Shown: piece after piece, positions 1 through 7,311 of the stretch
How positions within the stretch are numbered: position 1 is the first letter of the stretch
Layout: the number at the start of each line of letters is the position of its first letter
DNA from: Chloroflexota bacterium
GTDB lineage: Bacteria; Chloroflexota; Anaerolineae; Anaerolineales; Anaerolineaceae
Direction: 5' to 3'
Length of the DNA stretch: 32,212 bases
Assembly (NCBI GenBank): GCA_012797815.1
Contig: JAAZOK010000088.1
Coordinates: 1-32,212, forward strand
Program-made: the position numbers and the translations under genes
The notes under the pieces: generated by a model
Database searches by the model: none
What the model was told of the DNA's origin: nothing
Seen by the model: the letters and a program-made list of their open reading frames with translations, nothing else

Positions 1-150
1 CCACCGTCCGGTTTTTGATTCTTTTTCTTCCCTTTTTTCTTTTTCAAAAGATTTTCCTGATTCCAATGCTTCCAATAGTTTGGCGGCTTGTTCGGCATCG
101 ATCTTGCCTTCTTGAAGCATCTTGAGGATCATCATGCGATCTTCTTCCAT
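1..150 (-). CDS. YvlB/LiaX-type N-terminal domain protein (partial)
   Basis: Only the first 50 codons are in the window; the gene runs off the left edge. The visible part is a short amphipathic helical hairpin (MEEDRMMILKMLQEGKIDAE, then QAAKLLEALESG) followed by a lysine-rich linker. This is the SHOCT-like N-terminal module usually found ahead of DUF4097 beta-helix domains in YvlB/LiaX-type envelope-stress proteins; the DUF4097 part would lie outside the window. The start at 150 is supported by a GCAGGAG ribosome-binding site about 8 bases upstream. It lies 35 bases downstream of the DUF2089 gene on the same strand, so the two are probably co-transcribed. The same hairpin pattern ends the upstream protein. 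Family assignment is from the motif only. Confidence 0.7.
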   Translation of the reverse strand, partial: MEEDRMMILKMLQEGKIDAEQAAKLLEALESGKSFEKEKREEKESKTGRW

Positions 151-185
151 AGTTAACAACTCCTGCTTAATTCTAATCTGTTATT

Positions 186-575
186 CTAGTTTCCACGTAA
201 TAAATCTTGCGCCTCGTCGATGGAAATTTTACCCTCATTCAATTTGGTCAGGATATCTTTTCTGGCGTCGTTGGTTAGTTTTTCTTCTTTTTCTTCTTCG
301 GCTTGTTCTTCAAAGCCCATAACGCGTAAGATTTCATTAAAGCGGTTTCTCAGGGTGGGATAGGAAAGACCTAATTCTTCTTCCATGCGGTTGAATTTTC
401 CCTCACAGCGGATGAAGGTCAGAATGAACTGGAGTTGTTCGGGGCTGAGATTGCTAAAAGGTGTGTGGGTCAACTCAAATACACCTTGCAGGGTGGTTCG
501 GCAGTTGTTACAGTGTAAAAGTGTTACGACGAGATCATTGTTACAAATTGGACATTTATCAATTATTTTGCTCAT
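186..575 (-). CDS. DUF2089 family zinc-ribbon / HTH protein
   Basis: A 129-residue protein with three visible parts. The first is an N-terminal zinc ribbon with Cys pairs CPIC (8, 11) and CNNC (22, 25). The second is a central helical region (about 45-90, containing the LSPEQLQFILTFIRCEG and LSYPTLRNRFNE segments) that looks like a sigma-70 region 4 / HTH fold. The third is a C-terminal EGKISIDEAQDLLRGN hairpin after a Glu/Lys-rich linker. This is the DUF2089 architecture. The HTH suggests a DNA-binding regulator, but no target is known. It leads a two-gene minus-strand unit with the YvlB-like protein, an arrangement often seen with DUF4097 proteins. The start has an AGGTGAAAT ribosome-binding site. 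An AT-rich perfect inverted repeat lies 74 bases upstream of the start. Confidence 0.85.
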   Translation of the reverse strand: MSKIIDKCPICNNDLVVTLLHCNNCRTTLQGVFELTHTPFSNLSPEQLQFILTFIRCEGKFNRMEEELGLSYPTLRNRFNEILRVMGFEEQAEEEKEEKLTNDARKDILTKLNEGKISIDEAQDLLRGN

Positions 576-648
576 ATTTCACCTGATTGATATGTTAATT
601 AATTTTATTAAAGAAATGATACTATAAAACACAGTAATATCAATGTAC

Positions 649-667
649 ATATGAATAATATTCATAT
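649..667. promoter_or_regulatory. Perfect inverted repeat, candidate operator
   Basis: ATATGAAT, a 3-base spacer, then ATTCATAT: eight-base perfect arms in the 103-base gap between the DUF2089 gene (minus) and the end of the DUF6504-like gene. It lies 74 bases upstream of the DUF2089 start. The arms contain little G or C and no T-tract follows, so it is not a good intrinsic terminator. A dimeric regulator site, possibly for the DUF2089 protein itself, is an inference. AT-rich palindromes also arise by chance. Confidence 0.35.
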
Positions 668-678
668 CTTCCAATAAT

Positions 679-1047
679 CTAGTCCGTTTCGTATTCCTGC
701 AGTAAATACCAGCTTCCATATCGATCATCCACACCTTGGGGGGAGCGATCGTAATAAATTTCGAATTCCTGTCCGGTTTGAACGGCCACTCTGAAATAAT
801 ATCTTCCTACACCCCAAGACCCGATCCTTTCAGCCCTGCTGCGATGTTCTTCGCTCATATTCCTTTTGTACGAACCGTGCCGGCTGAAATCGGTTTTTTG
901 AGAGATCAAATTTACAATTGCGAACTTTTTTCCACGCCAGATAAAAGCTTGCGGGCAAGCTGGATCCTTGAAACGGATCGGTGGTTCTGTGTATATCACT
1001 TCAATGGCTTCTCCGATGAAGTGAACGGTTGGTTTTGGAGTTGACAT
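679..1047 (-). CDS. DUF6504-like protein
   Basis: A 122-residue soluble protein with no signal peptide or membrane segment. The pattern PQAFIWRGKKFAIVNLISQK, then RYYFRVAVQTGQEFEIYYD and a closing DDRYGSWYLLQEYE, resembles DUF6504 proteins. These are small beta-rich proteins of unknown function whose N-terminal half carries a P.xFxWRGR.Y.V motif. No catalytic residues are recognisable. The gene is transcribed divergently from the SixA-type phosphatase with 64 bases between the starts. The start ATG at 1047 lacks a clear Shine-Dalgarno sequence. The family call is from motif resemblance only, so the function is unknown. Confidence 0.6.
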   Translation of the reverse strand: MSTPKPTVHFIGEAIEVIYTEPPIRFKDPACPQAFIWRGKKFAIVNLISQKTDFSRHGSYKRNMSEEHRSRAERIGSWGVGRYYFRVAVQTGQEFEIYYDRSPQGVDDRYGSWYLLQEYETD

Positions 1048-1064
1048 GGAAAAAATTTCAATTA

Positions 1065-1073
1065 TGTTATACT
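1065..1073 (+). promoter_or_regulatory. Extended -10 promoter for the SixA-type gene
   Basis: TGTTATACT matches the extended -10 form TGnTATAAT with one mismatch and lies 38 bases before the ATG at 1112. A TTGACA hexamer at 1041-1046 is 21 bases upstream, which is too far for a normal sigma-70 spacing, so an extended -10 promoter is more likely. The predicted transcription start is around 1080. Confidence 0.4.
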
Positions 1074-1111
1074 AACTTCGATTTCTAATTCTATCATTAT
1101 GGAGATCGGTA

Positions 1112-1600
1112 ATGAAAAAAATATTTCTCATGCGCCATGCCAAATCAAGCTGGAAAGATTCCAATATTCCCGATCATGACAGACCCCTGAAGAAGAAAGG
1201 GGAAAAAGATGCCAAAGCGATGGGCAAGATGCTCAAGGGTAAGAAACTCTCTCCGGATGTGATTTTGTGCTCTTCGGCGAAACGCGCCAAGCAAACGGCG
1301 GCACTGTTCAAGGATGCGATTTCCTTCGATGGGAAGATAGAATTCGACGATAAACTGTATATGGCTGAGGTCAGCGATTTGATCACTGCCATCAAGAAAG
1401 CTCCAAAGAAAGCCAAATCCGTGATGGTTATCGGACATAATCCCGGGCTGGAAGCTTTATTGCAGACACTGACCGGAAAAGTAGAAACCCTCCCGACTTC
1501 ATCCATTGCCTATATTTCCGTTCCCGTTGATGAGTGGTCTGATCTCTCTGTTGACGTGGATGGAAAACTAAAGAAATTATGGCGCCCTAAAGATCTCTGA
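1112..1600 (+). CDS. SixA-type phosphohistidine phosphatase
   Basis: A 162-residue protein of the histidine phosphatase superfamily. The N-terminal LMRHAKSSW motif supplies the catalytic Arg8-His9, and the second histidine lies in VMVIGHNPGLEALL at His109. The short length and the RHAKSSW signature match the SixA branch, whose E. coli member removes phosphate from phosphohistidine in phosphotransfer proteins. The true substrate here could instead be a small phosphoester. It is cytoplasmic, as no signal peptide is visible. The start is supported by GGAG at 1101-1104, seven bases before the ATG. A hairpin terminator follows the stop, so the gene is probably monocistronic. Confidence 0.85.
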   Translation: MKKIFLMRHAKSSWKDSNIPDHDRPLKKKGEKDAKAMGKMLKGKKLSPDVILCSSAKRAKQTAALFKDAISFDGKIEFDDKLYMAEVSDLITAIKKAPKKAKSVMVIGHNPGLEALLQTLTGKVETLPTSSIAYISVPVDEWSDLSVDVDGKLKKLWRPKDL

Positions 1601-1615
1601 TAAAACTTGAATGAG

Positions 1616-1640
1616 ATGCTCACGGTTGGTGAGCATTTTC
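1616..1640 (+). terminator. Intrinsic terminator after SixA-type gene
   Basis: An 8-base perfect stem (ATGCTCAC at 1616-1623, GTGAGCAT at 1629-1636) with loop GGTTG is followed by a short T-rich run (TTTTCATTT). It begins 15 bases after the phosphatase stop and ends just before the S9 peptidase ribosome-binding site, so it should separate the two genes. Confidence 0.7.
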
Positions 1641-1662
1641 ATTTAACCCTGTGAGGTATGAT

Positions 1663-3492
1663 ATGAAACCTAAAAAAATGCCACTTGAGGTATTGTTGTC
1701 CCATCCCGGAGTTAGAGATTTTCATGTTTGGGATGATACATCTCTTGTCTGGTTGGAAGATCAAGATGGGATCGGTTGTTTGAAGTATAGAAGCGGTGAT
1801 GGGATCGAACGTATTTCATCTCTTGCTGATTCGGTCAGAGGTGGAATTCTGTATGGCGGAGGGGAATTCGCGGTTAGAGATTCAAAAGTTGTCTTTTGCG
1901 CTAATCGGAATCGATTGGTGGCGTGGGATAAACATACCAATGTCCTTGCTCCCATTACGCCTGTGTGGGGGAGGGTGGCAGCGCCCTCGATATCACCGGA
2001 TGGGAAGTGGGTTTTATTCGTGTTCAGCGATGGGGAAAATGACCTGATCGGCATTGTTCCCCTGCATGGCATGGATTGGCCGCGCCAGTTGATCAAAGGC
2101 GCTGATTTCTACTTGCAAGCGGTCTGGCATCCCGGAGGTGAGTATATCGCCTGGGTTGAATGGGACCATCCACTTATGCCGTGGCAGGGCAGTCGCATTA
2201 AGATCGGTGAGGTGGGGGGAATGCAACTACGCCTATTTAGTGAAAACTGGATCGCCGGACACGAAGGGAGCGCCGCCCACCAACCCCAATTTTCTCCCAA
2301 TGGACACTGGTTGAGCTATCTTGAACAAAACGGCGAGTGGGAAGACCTTGTCTTGTATGACCTGAAAAAGAAAACCAAACGCACGCTGGTGCAGGGTGCG
2401 GATTTCATGCTTTCCACCCCCGATTGGGTACAGGGATTGCACAGCTATAGTTGGGATAATGAATCCAGGTTCCTATATTATATTCGTTATGCTGACGCAC
2501 AAACCACTTTGTGGCGGGTGAATGTGCGTGGTGGAAAATCAACTCGTATCGCATCTGAACCCTATCCATGGTTGTCCCAGCTCTCAAGGCCTTCCACCGG
2601 GGATTCTCCTGCTTTGCTGGTCTCGAGCCCCTCACTACCCAGGCAAATGGCAGCGCTCCATAACGACAAACTGGAGATTCTGGGAGATATCAAAGAAGAG
2701 TTATCTTCTTCTATCCCAGCGCCCTGTCAAATCCGCTGGAAAGGACTGGATGGAGGTGATGTTTTCGGCATTCTCTATTTGCCAGTTGGCTCATCCCGGA
2801 ACCATTGGCCCTTGCTGGTCGATGTGCACGGGGGACCTACCATGCAGCGGTCGTTTACGTATGCACCCGAGGCGGGCTTTTTCACTTCGCGGGGGTTTGC
2901 CTACTTACAGGTGAACTATCGCGGGAGTAGCGGATTTGGAAAACGGTATCGCGATGCACTACAGGGTAAATGGGGGGAGATCGAGGTGGATGATATTTAC
3001 AGCGCTGTTGCTTATCTGATCGAAAAAGGGATCGCGGATAAAGAACGCATGGCTATGCTGGGGAACAGTTCGGGCGGTACGACCGTTCTGAATACGCTTC
3101 GTAAATACCCCGGTGTATTTTGTTGCGCTGTATGCAGTTATGCCATCGCTGATCTGATCCTGGATGCCAAACAAACTCATAAATTTGAGCGTTTTTATCA
3201 CCGCTACTTGATCGGTGATCCGGCAAGAGATGCTGAACTGTTTGAGGAAAGATCGCCGCTATTCCATGTGGATGAGATACAGGATCCATTGCTGCTCTTT
3301 CATGGAAGTGACGACCGGGCTGTAATGCCTGCCCAATCACAGCAACTTTATGACTCTCTGAAAAAGAGGAATATTCCCTGTAGTTTAACGATATTGGATG
3401 GGGAGGGGCATGGATTTAAAAAAGAAGAGAATTTACGCAAGTACTATCGTATGACCCTGGATTTTCTGGCAGAACATATGAAAATGAAATGA
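1663..3492 (+). CDS. S9 family prolyl-oligopeptidase-type serine peptidase
   Basis: A protein of about 609 residues. The N-terminal two-thirds shows WD40/TolB-like beta-propeller repeats such as SPDGKWVLFVFSDG and SPNGHWLSYLEQNGEW. The C-terminal part is an alpha/beta-hydrolase with VDVHGGPTMQ (oxyanion region), Ser469 in GNSSGG, Asp551 in HGSDDRAV and His583 in GEGHGF. This is the layout of acylaminoacyl / dipeptidyl peptidase S9 enzymes, which cleave short peptides. No signal peptide is seen, so it is probably cytoplasmic. The frame opens with GTG at 1651, but GTGAGGT at 1651-1657 makes a good ribosome-binding site for the ATG at 1663, so that start is preferred. It converges on the cation transporter gene with a single base between the stop codons. 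Confidence 0.92.
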   Translation: MKPKKMPLEVLLSHPGVRDFHVWDDTSLVWLEDQDGIGCLKYRSGDGIERISSLADSVRGGILYGGGEFAVRDSKVVFCANRNRLVAWDKHTNVLAPITPVWGRVAAPSISPDGKWVLFVFSDGENDLIGIVPLHGMDWPRQLIKGADFYLQAVWHPGGEYIAWVEWDHPLMPWQGSRIKIGEVGGMQLRLFSENWIAGHEGSAAHQPQFSPNGHWLSYLEQNGEWEDLVLYDLKKKTKRTLVQGADFMLSTPDWVQGLHSYSWDNESRFLYYIRYADAQTTLWRVNVRGGKSTRIASEPYPWLSQLSRPSTGDSPALLVSSPSLPRQMAALHNDKLEILGDIKEELSSSIPAPCQIRWKGLDGGDVFGILYLPVGSSRNHWPLLVDVHGGPTMQRSFTYAPEAGFFTSRGFAYLQVNYRGSSGFGKRYRDALQGKWGEIEVDDIYSAVAYLIEKGIADKERMAMLGNSSGGTTVLNTLRKYPGVFCCAVCSYAIADLILDAKQTHKFERFYHRYLIGDPARDAELFEERSPLFHVDEIQDPLLLFHGSDDRAVMPAQSQQLYDSLKKRNIPCSLTILDGEGHGFKKEENLRKYYRMTLDFLAEHMKMK

Positions 3493-3493
3493 T

Positions 3494-4393
3494 CTATCGC
3501 TGGAGATCAATGGGTTCCGCATGGATATAGGCGCGATCGACTTGTGGCAGAGATTGAACTGCGTCGGCAACTCTGTCAGATATATCATGGGCTTCTCTAA
3601 GATTGATGTTTTGATCGACATCGATATGAATGTCTACCACGATCTTTGGTCCAACAAATTCGGTCACCATCTGGTGAACACTGATCACCCCGGGAACGGA
3701 GCGCGCTGCTTCCAGGATCTTTTCCTTGGTCTCTTCGTCAGGGCTGCTGCCGGTGAGGAATCCCAGGTTCTCCTTTCCAACGCTGTAAGCTGCTCGGAAT
3801 ATCCATAGTGACACCAATACCCCTGCGATCGGGTCGAGCAATGGATGAATGTAATCTGATCCGATGATGCCCAGCAGGGCTGCCATGGAGGTGAGAATAT
3901 CGCTCAGGTTATCTTTTGCTGTGGCGTCCAATCCGGGGGACAGGACCTTGCGGGCGATATTGCGGATGATCAGGAACATGCCCGTTTTCATCAACGCACT
4001 GATGAGCAATGCTATGGAGGTGATGCCCAACGTTACCTGCATTCCCCCTTCGGTAAAGCGAGTGATGGAAGAGCGCAGGGCTTCTACCCCAGCCAGGGTC
4101 ATCGAAATGGTGATGATGAGCCCCATAAGAGGTTCAAACCGTTCATGCCCCTGGGGATGGCTGCTATCGGGTGGTTTTTGTGAGATGGTCAGCCCAATGA
4201 TCAGGAAGATCGAATAGATCACATCAGAGATCGAATTGATGGCATCCGAATAAAGCGCGGCGGATTGGCTGTAATAAGCTGCTGCACCCTTGATCAATGC
4301 TAAGAGAACGTTTCCTAAGATGGTAACAATCAGGGCTTTGCGAAACTGCTGCCCTTTCTCTGGATTTGGCTGCAATTCTCTGACCAATATCAT
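3494..4393 (-). CDS. Cation diffusion facilitator, probable Mn(II) exporter
   Basis: A 299-residue CDF transporter: about six membrane segments (roughly residues 18-215) and a C-terminal cytoplasmic ferredoxin-like metal-sensing domain (about 220-299). The transport site reads SDAINSISD in helix 2 and KDNLSDILTS in helix 5, giving Asn53, Asp57, Asp161 and Asp165. Zinc/iron CDFs normally have His or Asp in these places. An N-D-D-D set is what has been described for the streptococcal manganese exporter MntE, so manganese efflux is the best guess. A typical HPQGHERFEPL loop is present. The start has only a weak ribosome-binding site (GGATAAG). It is separated from the upstream aminotransferase gene by a terminator hairpin, so it probably has its own promoter, which I could not identify. 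Confidence 0.85.
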   Translation of the reverse strand: MILVRELQPNPEKGQQFRKALIVTILGNVLLALIKGAAAYYSQSAALYSDAINSISDVIYSIFLIIGLTISQKPPDSSHPQGHERFEPLMGLIITISMTLAGVEALRSSITRFTEGGMQVTLGITSIALLISALMKTGMFLIIRNIARKVLSPGLDATAKDNLSDILTSMAALLGIIGSDYIHPLLDPIAGVLVSLWIFRAAYSVGKENLGFLTGSSPDEETKEKILEAARSVPGVISVHQMVTEFVGPKIVVDIHIDVDQNINLREAHDISDRVADAVQSLPQVDRAYIHAEPIDLQR

Positions 4394-4429
4394 TTTCTTA
4401 TCCGGTCTGGTTTTGAACTTCTAATTTTA

Positions 4430-4457
4430 ACAGAAAAGCCCGCTTTTAGGCGGGCTT
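4430..4457 (-). terminator. Intrinsic terminator after class V aminotransferase
   Basis: Read on the minus strand: AAGCCCGC (4457-4450), loop CTAAAA, GCGGGCTT (4443-4436), then TTTTCTG. The 8-base GC-rich stem plus T-run lies 24 bases beyond the aminotransferase stop at 4481 and before the CDF start. On the plus strand the arms are symmetric but the T-tract is poorer. Confidence 0.8.
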
Positions 4458-4480
4458 CCAGGATTGAAACAGCAAGCTGT

Positions 4481-5545
4481 CTATTTCATGAATTCGTCTA
4501 TATAGGAAAGTAATTCATTGACATCCGAGAGTTGCGTCTCACCCATGGTGGCAATTCGAAAAGTGTTGTTTTTCAAATTACCGTACCCGTTCGCAATGCG
4601 CATTCCACGTTCTAGTAAGAATGCGTTCAGCTTTGGAATGTCGATATTGCGCGTATTTTTTACCGTTGCGACGGTTTTGGAACGGTATTTTTCATCAGCA
4701 TACGACTCCATCCCGCGCTCGACAGCCCAATCATAGACACGTTTTGACATAGCAGTGTGTCTTGCGAAGCGCGCGTCCAATCCTTCTTCAAAGATGCGAT
4801 CAAGCTGGAAATCTAATCCATAAACGAGAGTAACGGCGGAGGTCATGGCAGTGGAATTCTTGATACGATGGTTTTCCATGGTTAACAGATCAAAATACCA
4901 ACCCCGGTTTTCCACCGTTTTGGCTTTTTCCAGCGCACGATCGGTCGTTCCCGCCAGCGATAGTCCCGGAGGTAGTGCCAGACATTTTTGTGAAGAGGTA
5001 AGCAGGAAATCGATCCCCCAGGCATCCATTTCGATCTTTGTGCCGGCTAATGAAGAAACGGCATCGACCATGATCATGGTATCCGGGCTGACCTCTTTAA
5101 TGACCTGGCATAATTCTTCCACCGGATTTTCCAGTCCGGTGGAAGTTTCATTGTGGACGATGGTGACGGCTTCATAATGCTTATTTTTTAACGCTTCTCG
5201 TAATGGATCGGGATCGATAGGTTTGCCCCATTCAGACTCCAACCTGTCGGCTTGCTTCCCATTGCTCACGGCGACGGTGTACCAGCGTTCTGAAAATGCA
5301 CCGTTGATACAGGAAAGTACATCTTTCTGTACTAGATTACGAATGCCCGTTTCTTGCATACCGCTCCCTGAATGAGTGCCGATGAAAACGCGATATTTTG
5401 TGAAGAAAAGATCCTCACACTTTTTTGCAGCTCTCTGGAAGATCGCTTCATATTCTTTGCTGCGATGCGGGAGAACGGGTTTTGACATTGCTTCAAAAAC
5501 CTGTGGGGCGACATCAACGGGACCAGGAACAAACATTCGTGCCAT
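4481..5545 (-). CDS. Class V (serine-pyruvate / alanine-glyoxylate type) aminotransferase
   Basis: A 354-residue fold-type I PLP enzyme. It opens with FVPGPVDVAPQVFEAM, typical of the serine-pyruvate / alanine-glyoxylate aminotransferase family. HNETSTG (131-137) should contact the cofactor phosphate or substrate, MVDAVSS carries the pyridine-binding Asp161, and SSQKCLALPPG carries the Schiff-base Lys187. The usual family length is 350-390, so it looks complete. Likely reactions are transamination of serine or alanine with glyoxylate, pyruvate or hydroxypyruvate; the exact pair cannot be read from sequence. The start is supported by a strong AAGGAGTGAAAT ribosome-binding site next to the ATG at 5545. 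It is monocistronic, ended by the hairpin at 4430-4457, and divergent from the glycan gene at 5671. Confidence 0.88.
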   Translation of the reverse strand: MARMFVPGPVDVAPQVFEAMSKPVLPHRSKEYEAIFQRAAKKCEDLFFTKYRVFIGTHSGSGMQETGIRNLVQKDVLSCINGAFSERWYTVAVSNGKQADRLESEWGKPIDPDPLREALKNKHYEAVTIVHNETSTGLENPVEELCQVIKEVSPDTMIMVDAVSSLAGTKIEMDAWGIDFLLTSSQKCLALPPGLSLAGTTDRALEKAKTVENRGWYFDLLTMENHRIKNSTAMTSAVTLVYGLDFQLDRIFEEGLDARFARHTAMSKRVYDWAVERGMESYADEKYRSKTVATVKNTRNIDIPKLNAFLLERGMRIANGYGNLKNNTFRIATMGETQLSDVNELLSYIDEFMK

Positions 5546-5670
5546 ATTTCACTCCTTGAATAATATTCCCTGTGGGAAATTTAATGACGAAACAATTCAA
5601 TGATAATATGATAGTAGGACTTTTGATAGTATGCAAATACCTATTCTTAAAATATGAAAATCATGGAATT

Positions 5671-7311
5671 ATGAAGAAGATCGCAGTTGAAGAACAAATT
5701 ACCCTTGCCTGCCGCAGGGCGTTGAATCTCCAAAACCAGGATGTGCTCTCCGCCACCTGCGGCTGTTTCGATCGTCGCTTTTGGGCATGGAAGTTGATCG
5801 ATTATCCCGAAGCCACCTTTCAACGGTTGATCCTGCCGTTGTGCTGGCATGCACAGATCGAAAGTGAACCCCTGCTGAGAAAAAAATATGATCAGGCAGT
5901 GTATTATGGGTTGAAGTATGCCATGGAGATACAACATAAGGATGGCAGTTTTGATCAGGCTTATCCCCATGAGCATAGTTTTGGGGCAACGGCTTTCTTA
6001 CTTCACCCCCTGCAGGTGGCATTTGAATATCTTGTCCCTACTTTGGACCAGGTCGATGTTACGAATTTTGAAAAGGGGCTTTATCGCGCTGCCGGATTCC
6101 TGGCAGATCATGAAGAACGACATGCTTTTATTTCAAATCATCTGGCGGGTTGTGCCCTGGCGCTTCTTGAAACAGGAAATTATTTCAATGAACCCGGATT
6201 TATAAGCAGGGCGGAAGATCTGTTAAGCCAGATTGTAGAAAAACAATCTCCCGAAGGTTGGTACTTGGAATATGAGGGGGCGGACGCCGGTTACCAAACA
6301 CTCTGTATGGATTACCTGGCACAGTTCTACCGCATCAAGCCATCGCTTTCACTTTTAGAGTCACTCACACGATCCGTTCACTTCTTATCTTTCTTCGCCC
6401 ATCCCGATGGCACTTTCGGTGGGGAATATGGAAGCCGGCGGACCGCCGTTTATTACCCGGGTGGGCTGGCACTGCTGGCGGATGAGATCCCCGCTGCAGC
6501 AGGGCTACATGCATTCATGTTGAAAAGTATCGAAAGAGGAACGACGGTGGGAGTGATGGATATGGATGTCGGCAACCTGGCGCCGTTACTATCCAGCACC
6601 ATGCTTATGCATAAAATTCACTCACATCTTGAAGAACCGCAATATACCCTGCCCTGCCACGAGGATACGACGGATCAGGAATTATCTGCGGCGGGACTTT
6701 ATATCAAAGGAAATCGCAATTATTACTCGATATTGGGGATATCCAATGGGGGAGTGTATAAAGTCTGGAATAAAAAAGAGGGAACATTGATCCATGATGA
6801 TTGTGGGTTGCTGGCGTATATGCAAAATGGCCGGCGCCTGACATCGCAACATACCGGTTCTGATTCCACATTTCATCGTGATGGACCCCGGGTGGATTTG
6901 ACGGCGCCCTTGATCGCCTTTCATCCGCTGGATCAATCGACCGGGAAATTCATCCTACTGCGATTGGCAAATCTCACCCTCATGCGTTTTTCTTTCTTCA
7001 ATGAGCTGGTGAAAAAAAGGTTGGCGAAATTACTGGTAAGACCCTCTCACAACAAACACCTGGTCAGAAATATGCACATTGTCTATGAAAAGGAGAAGAT
7101 CCTGGTAGAAGAAACCTTATCCGGCAGGTTCCTGGATCAAATTGAACGGGTCACAAAGGCATCGGCTTTTACTTCCATTCATATGGCAGCGGCTCGCTAC
7201 CCGCTCTCTACCCGTGGTGTGGGAAAAGAAACACATATCGATTTTCAGAAAGAGCAGGAGCAGATCATCTGGCGGGAGGAGATCGACACATGCCAGGGGG
7301 GCAAAGAGTGA
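5671..7311 (+). CDS. Alpha-toroid protein resembling heparinase II/III-type lyases
   Basis: A protein of about 546 residues from the ATG at 5671. The frame is open from 5572, but the extra 33 residues look like translated leader, so I prefer the later start; no strong ribosome-binding site supports either. Residues 1-280 show repeated helical segments with DGSFDQAYPHEHSFGATAF, SNHLAGCALALLETGN (Asn156-His157), YEGADAGYQTLCMDYL (Tyr208) and HPDGTFGGEYGSRRT. This resembles an (alpha/alpha) toroid as in polysaccharide lyases and heparinase-like proteins. Residues 310-546 are beta-rich, compatible with the lyase C-terminal sandwich. No signal peptide is visible, which is unusual for a lyase. It overlaps the deacetylase gene by 22 bases, so a role in modifying or trimming a glycan is inferred. 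Catalytic activity is unproven. Confidence 0.65.
   Translation: MKKIAVEEQITLACRRALNLQNQDVLSATCGCFDRRFWAWKLIDYPEATFQRLILPLCWHAQIESEPLLRKKYDQAVYYGLKYAMEIQHKDGSFDQAYPHEHSFGATAFLLHPLQVAFEYLVPTLDQVDVTNFEKGLYRAAGFLADHEERHAFISNHLAGCALALLETGNYFNEPGFISRAEDLLSQIVEKQSPEGWYLEYEGADAGYQTLCMDYLAQFYRIKPSLSLLESLTRSVHFLSFFAHPDGTFGGEYGSRRTAVYYPGGLALLADEIPAAAGLHAFMLKSIERGTTVGVMDMDVGNLAPLLSSTMLMHKIHSHLEEPQYTLPCHEDTTDQELSAAGLYIKGNRNYYSILGISNGGVYKVWNKKEGTLIHDDCGLLAYMQNGRRLTSQHTGSDSTFHRDGPRVDLTAPLIAFHPLDQSTGKFILLRLANLTLMRFSFFNELVKKRLAKLLVRPSHNKHLVRNMHIVYEKEKILVEETLSGRFLDQIERVTKASAFTSIHMAAARYPLSTRGVGKETHIDFQKEQEQIIWREEIDTCQGGKE

Noticed and set aside
1041-1046. TTGACA as a -35 box for the SixA-type gene
   Set aside because: It is 21 bases from the TATACT at 1068-1073, outside the 16-18 base range, and it also overlaps the start codon region of the divergent gene. 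An extended -10 explains the promoter better.
5623-5651. TTGATA with a CTTAAA-like -10 before the alpha-toroid gene
   Set aside because: The -10 match is poor at the correct spacing; the real promoter of this unit was not found.
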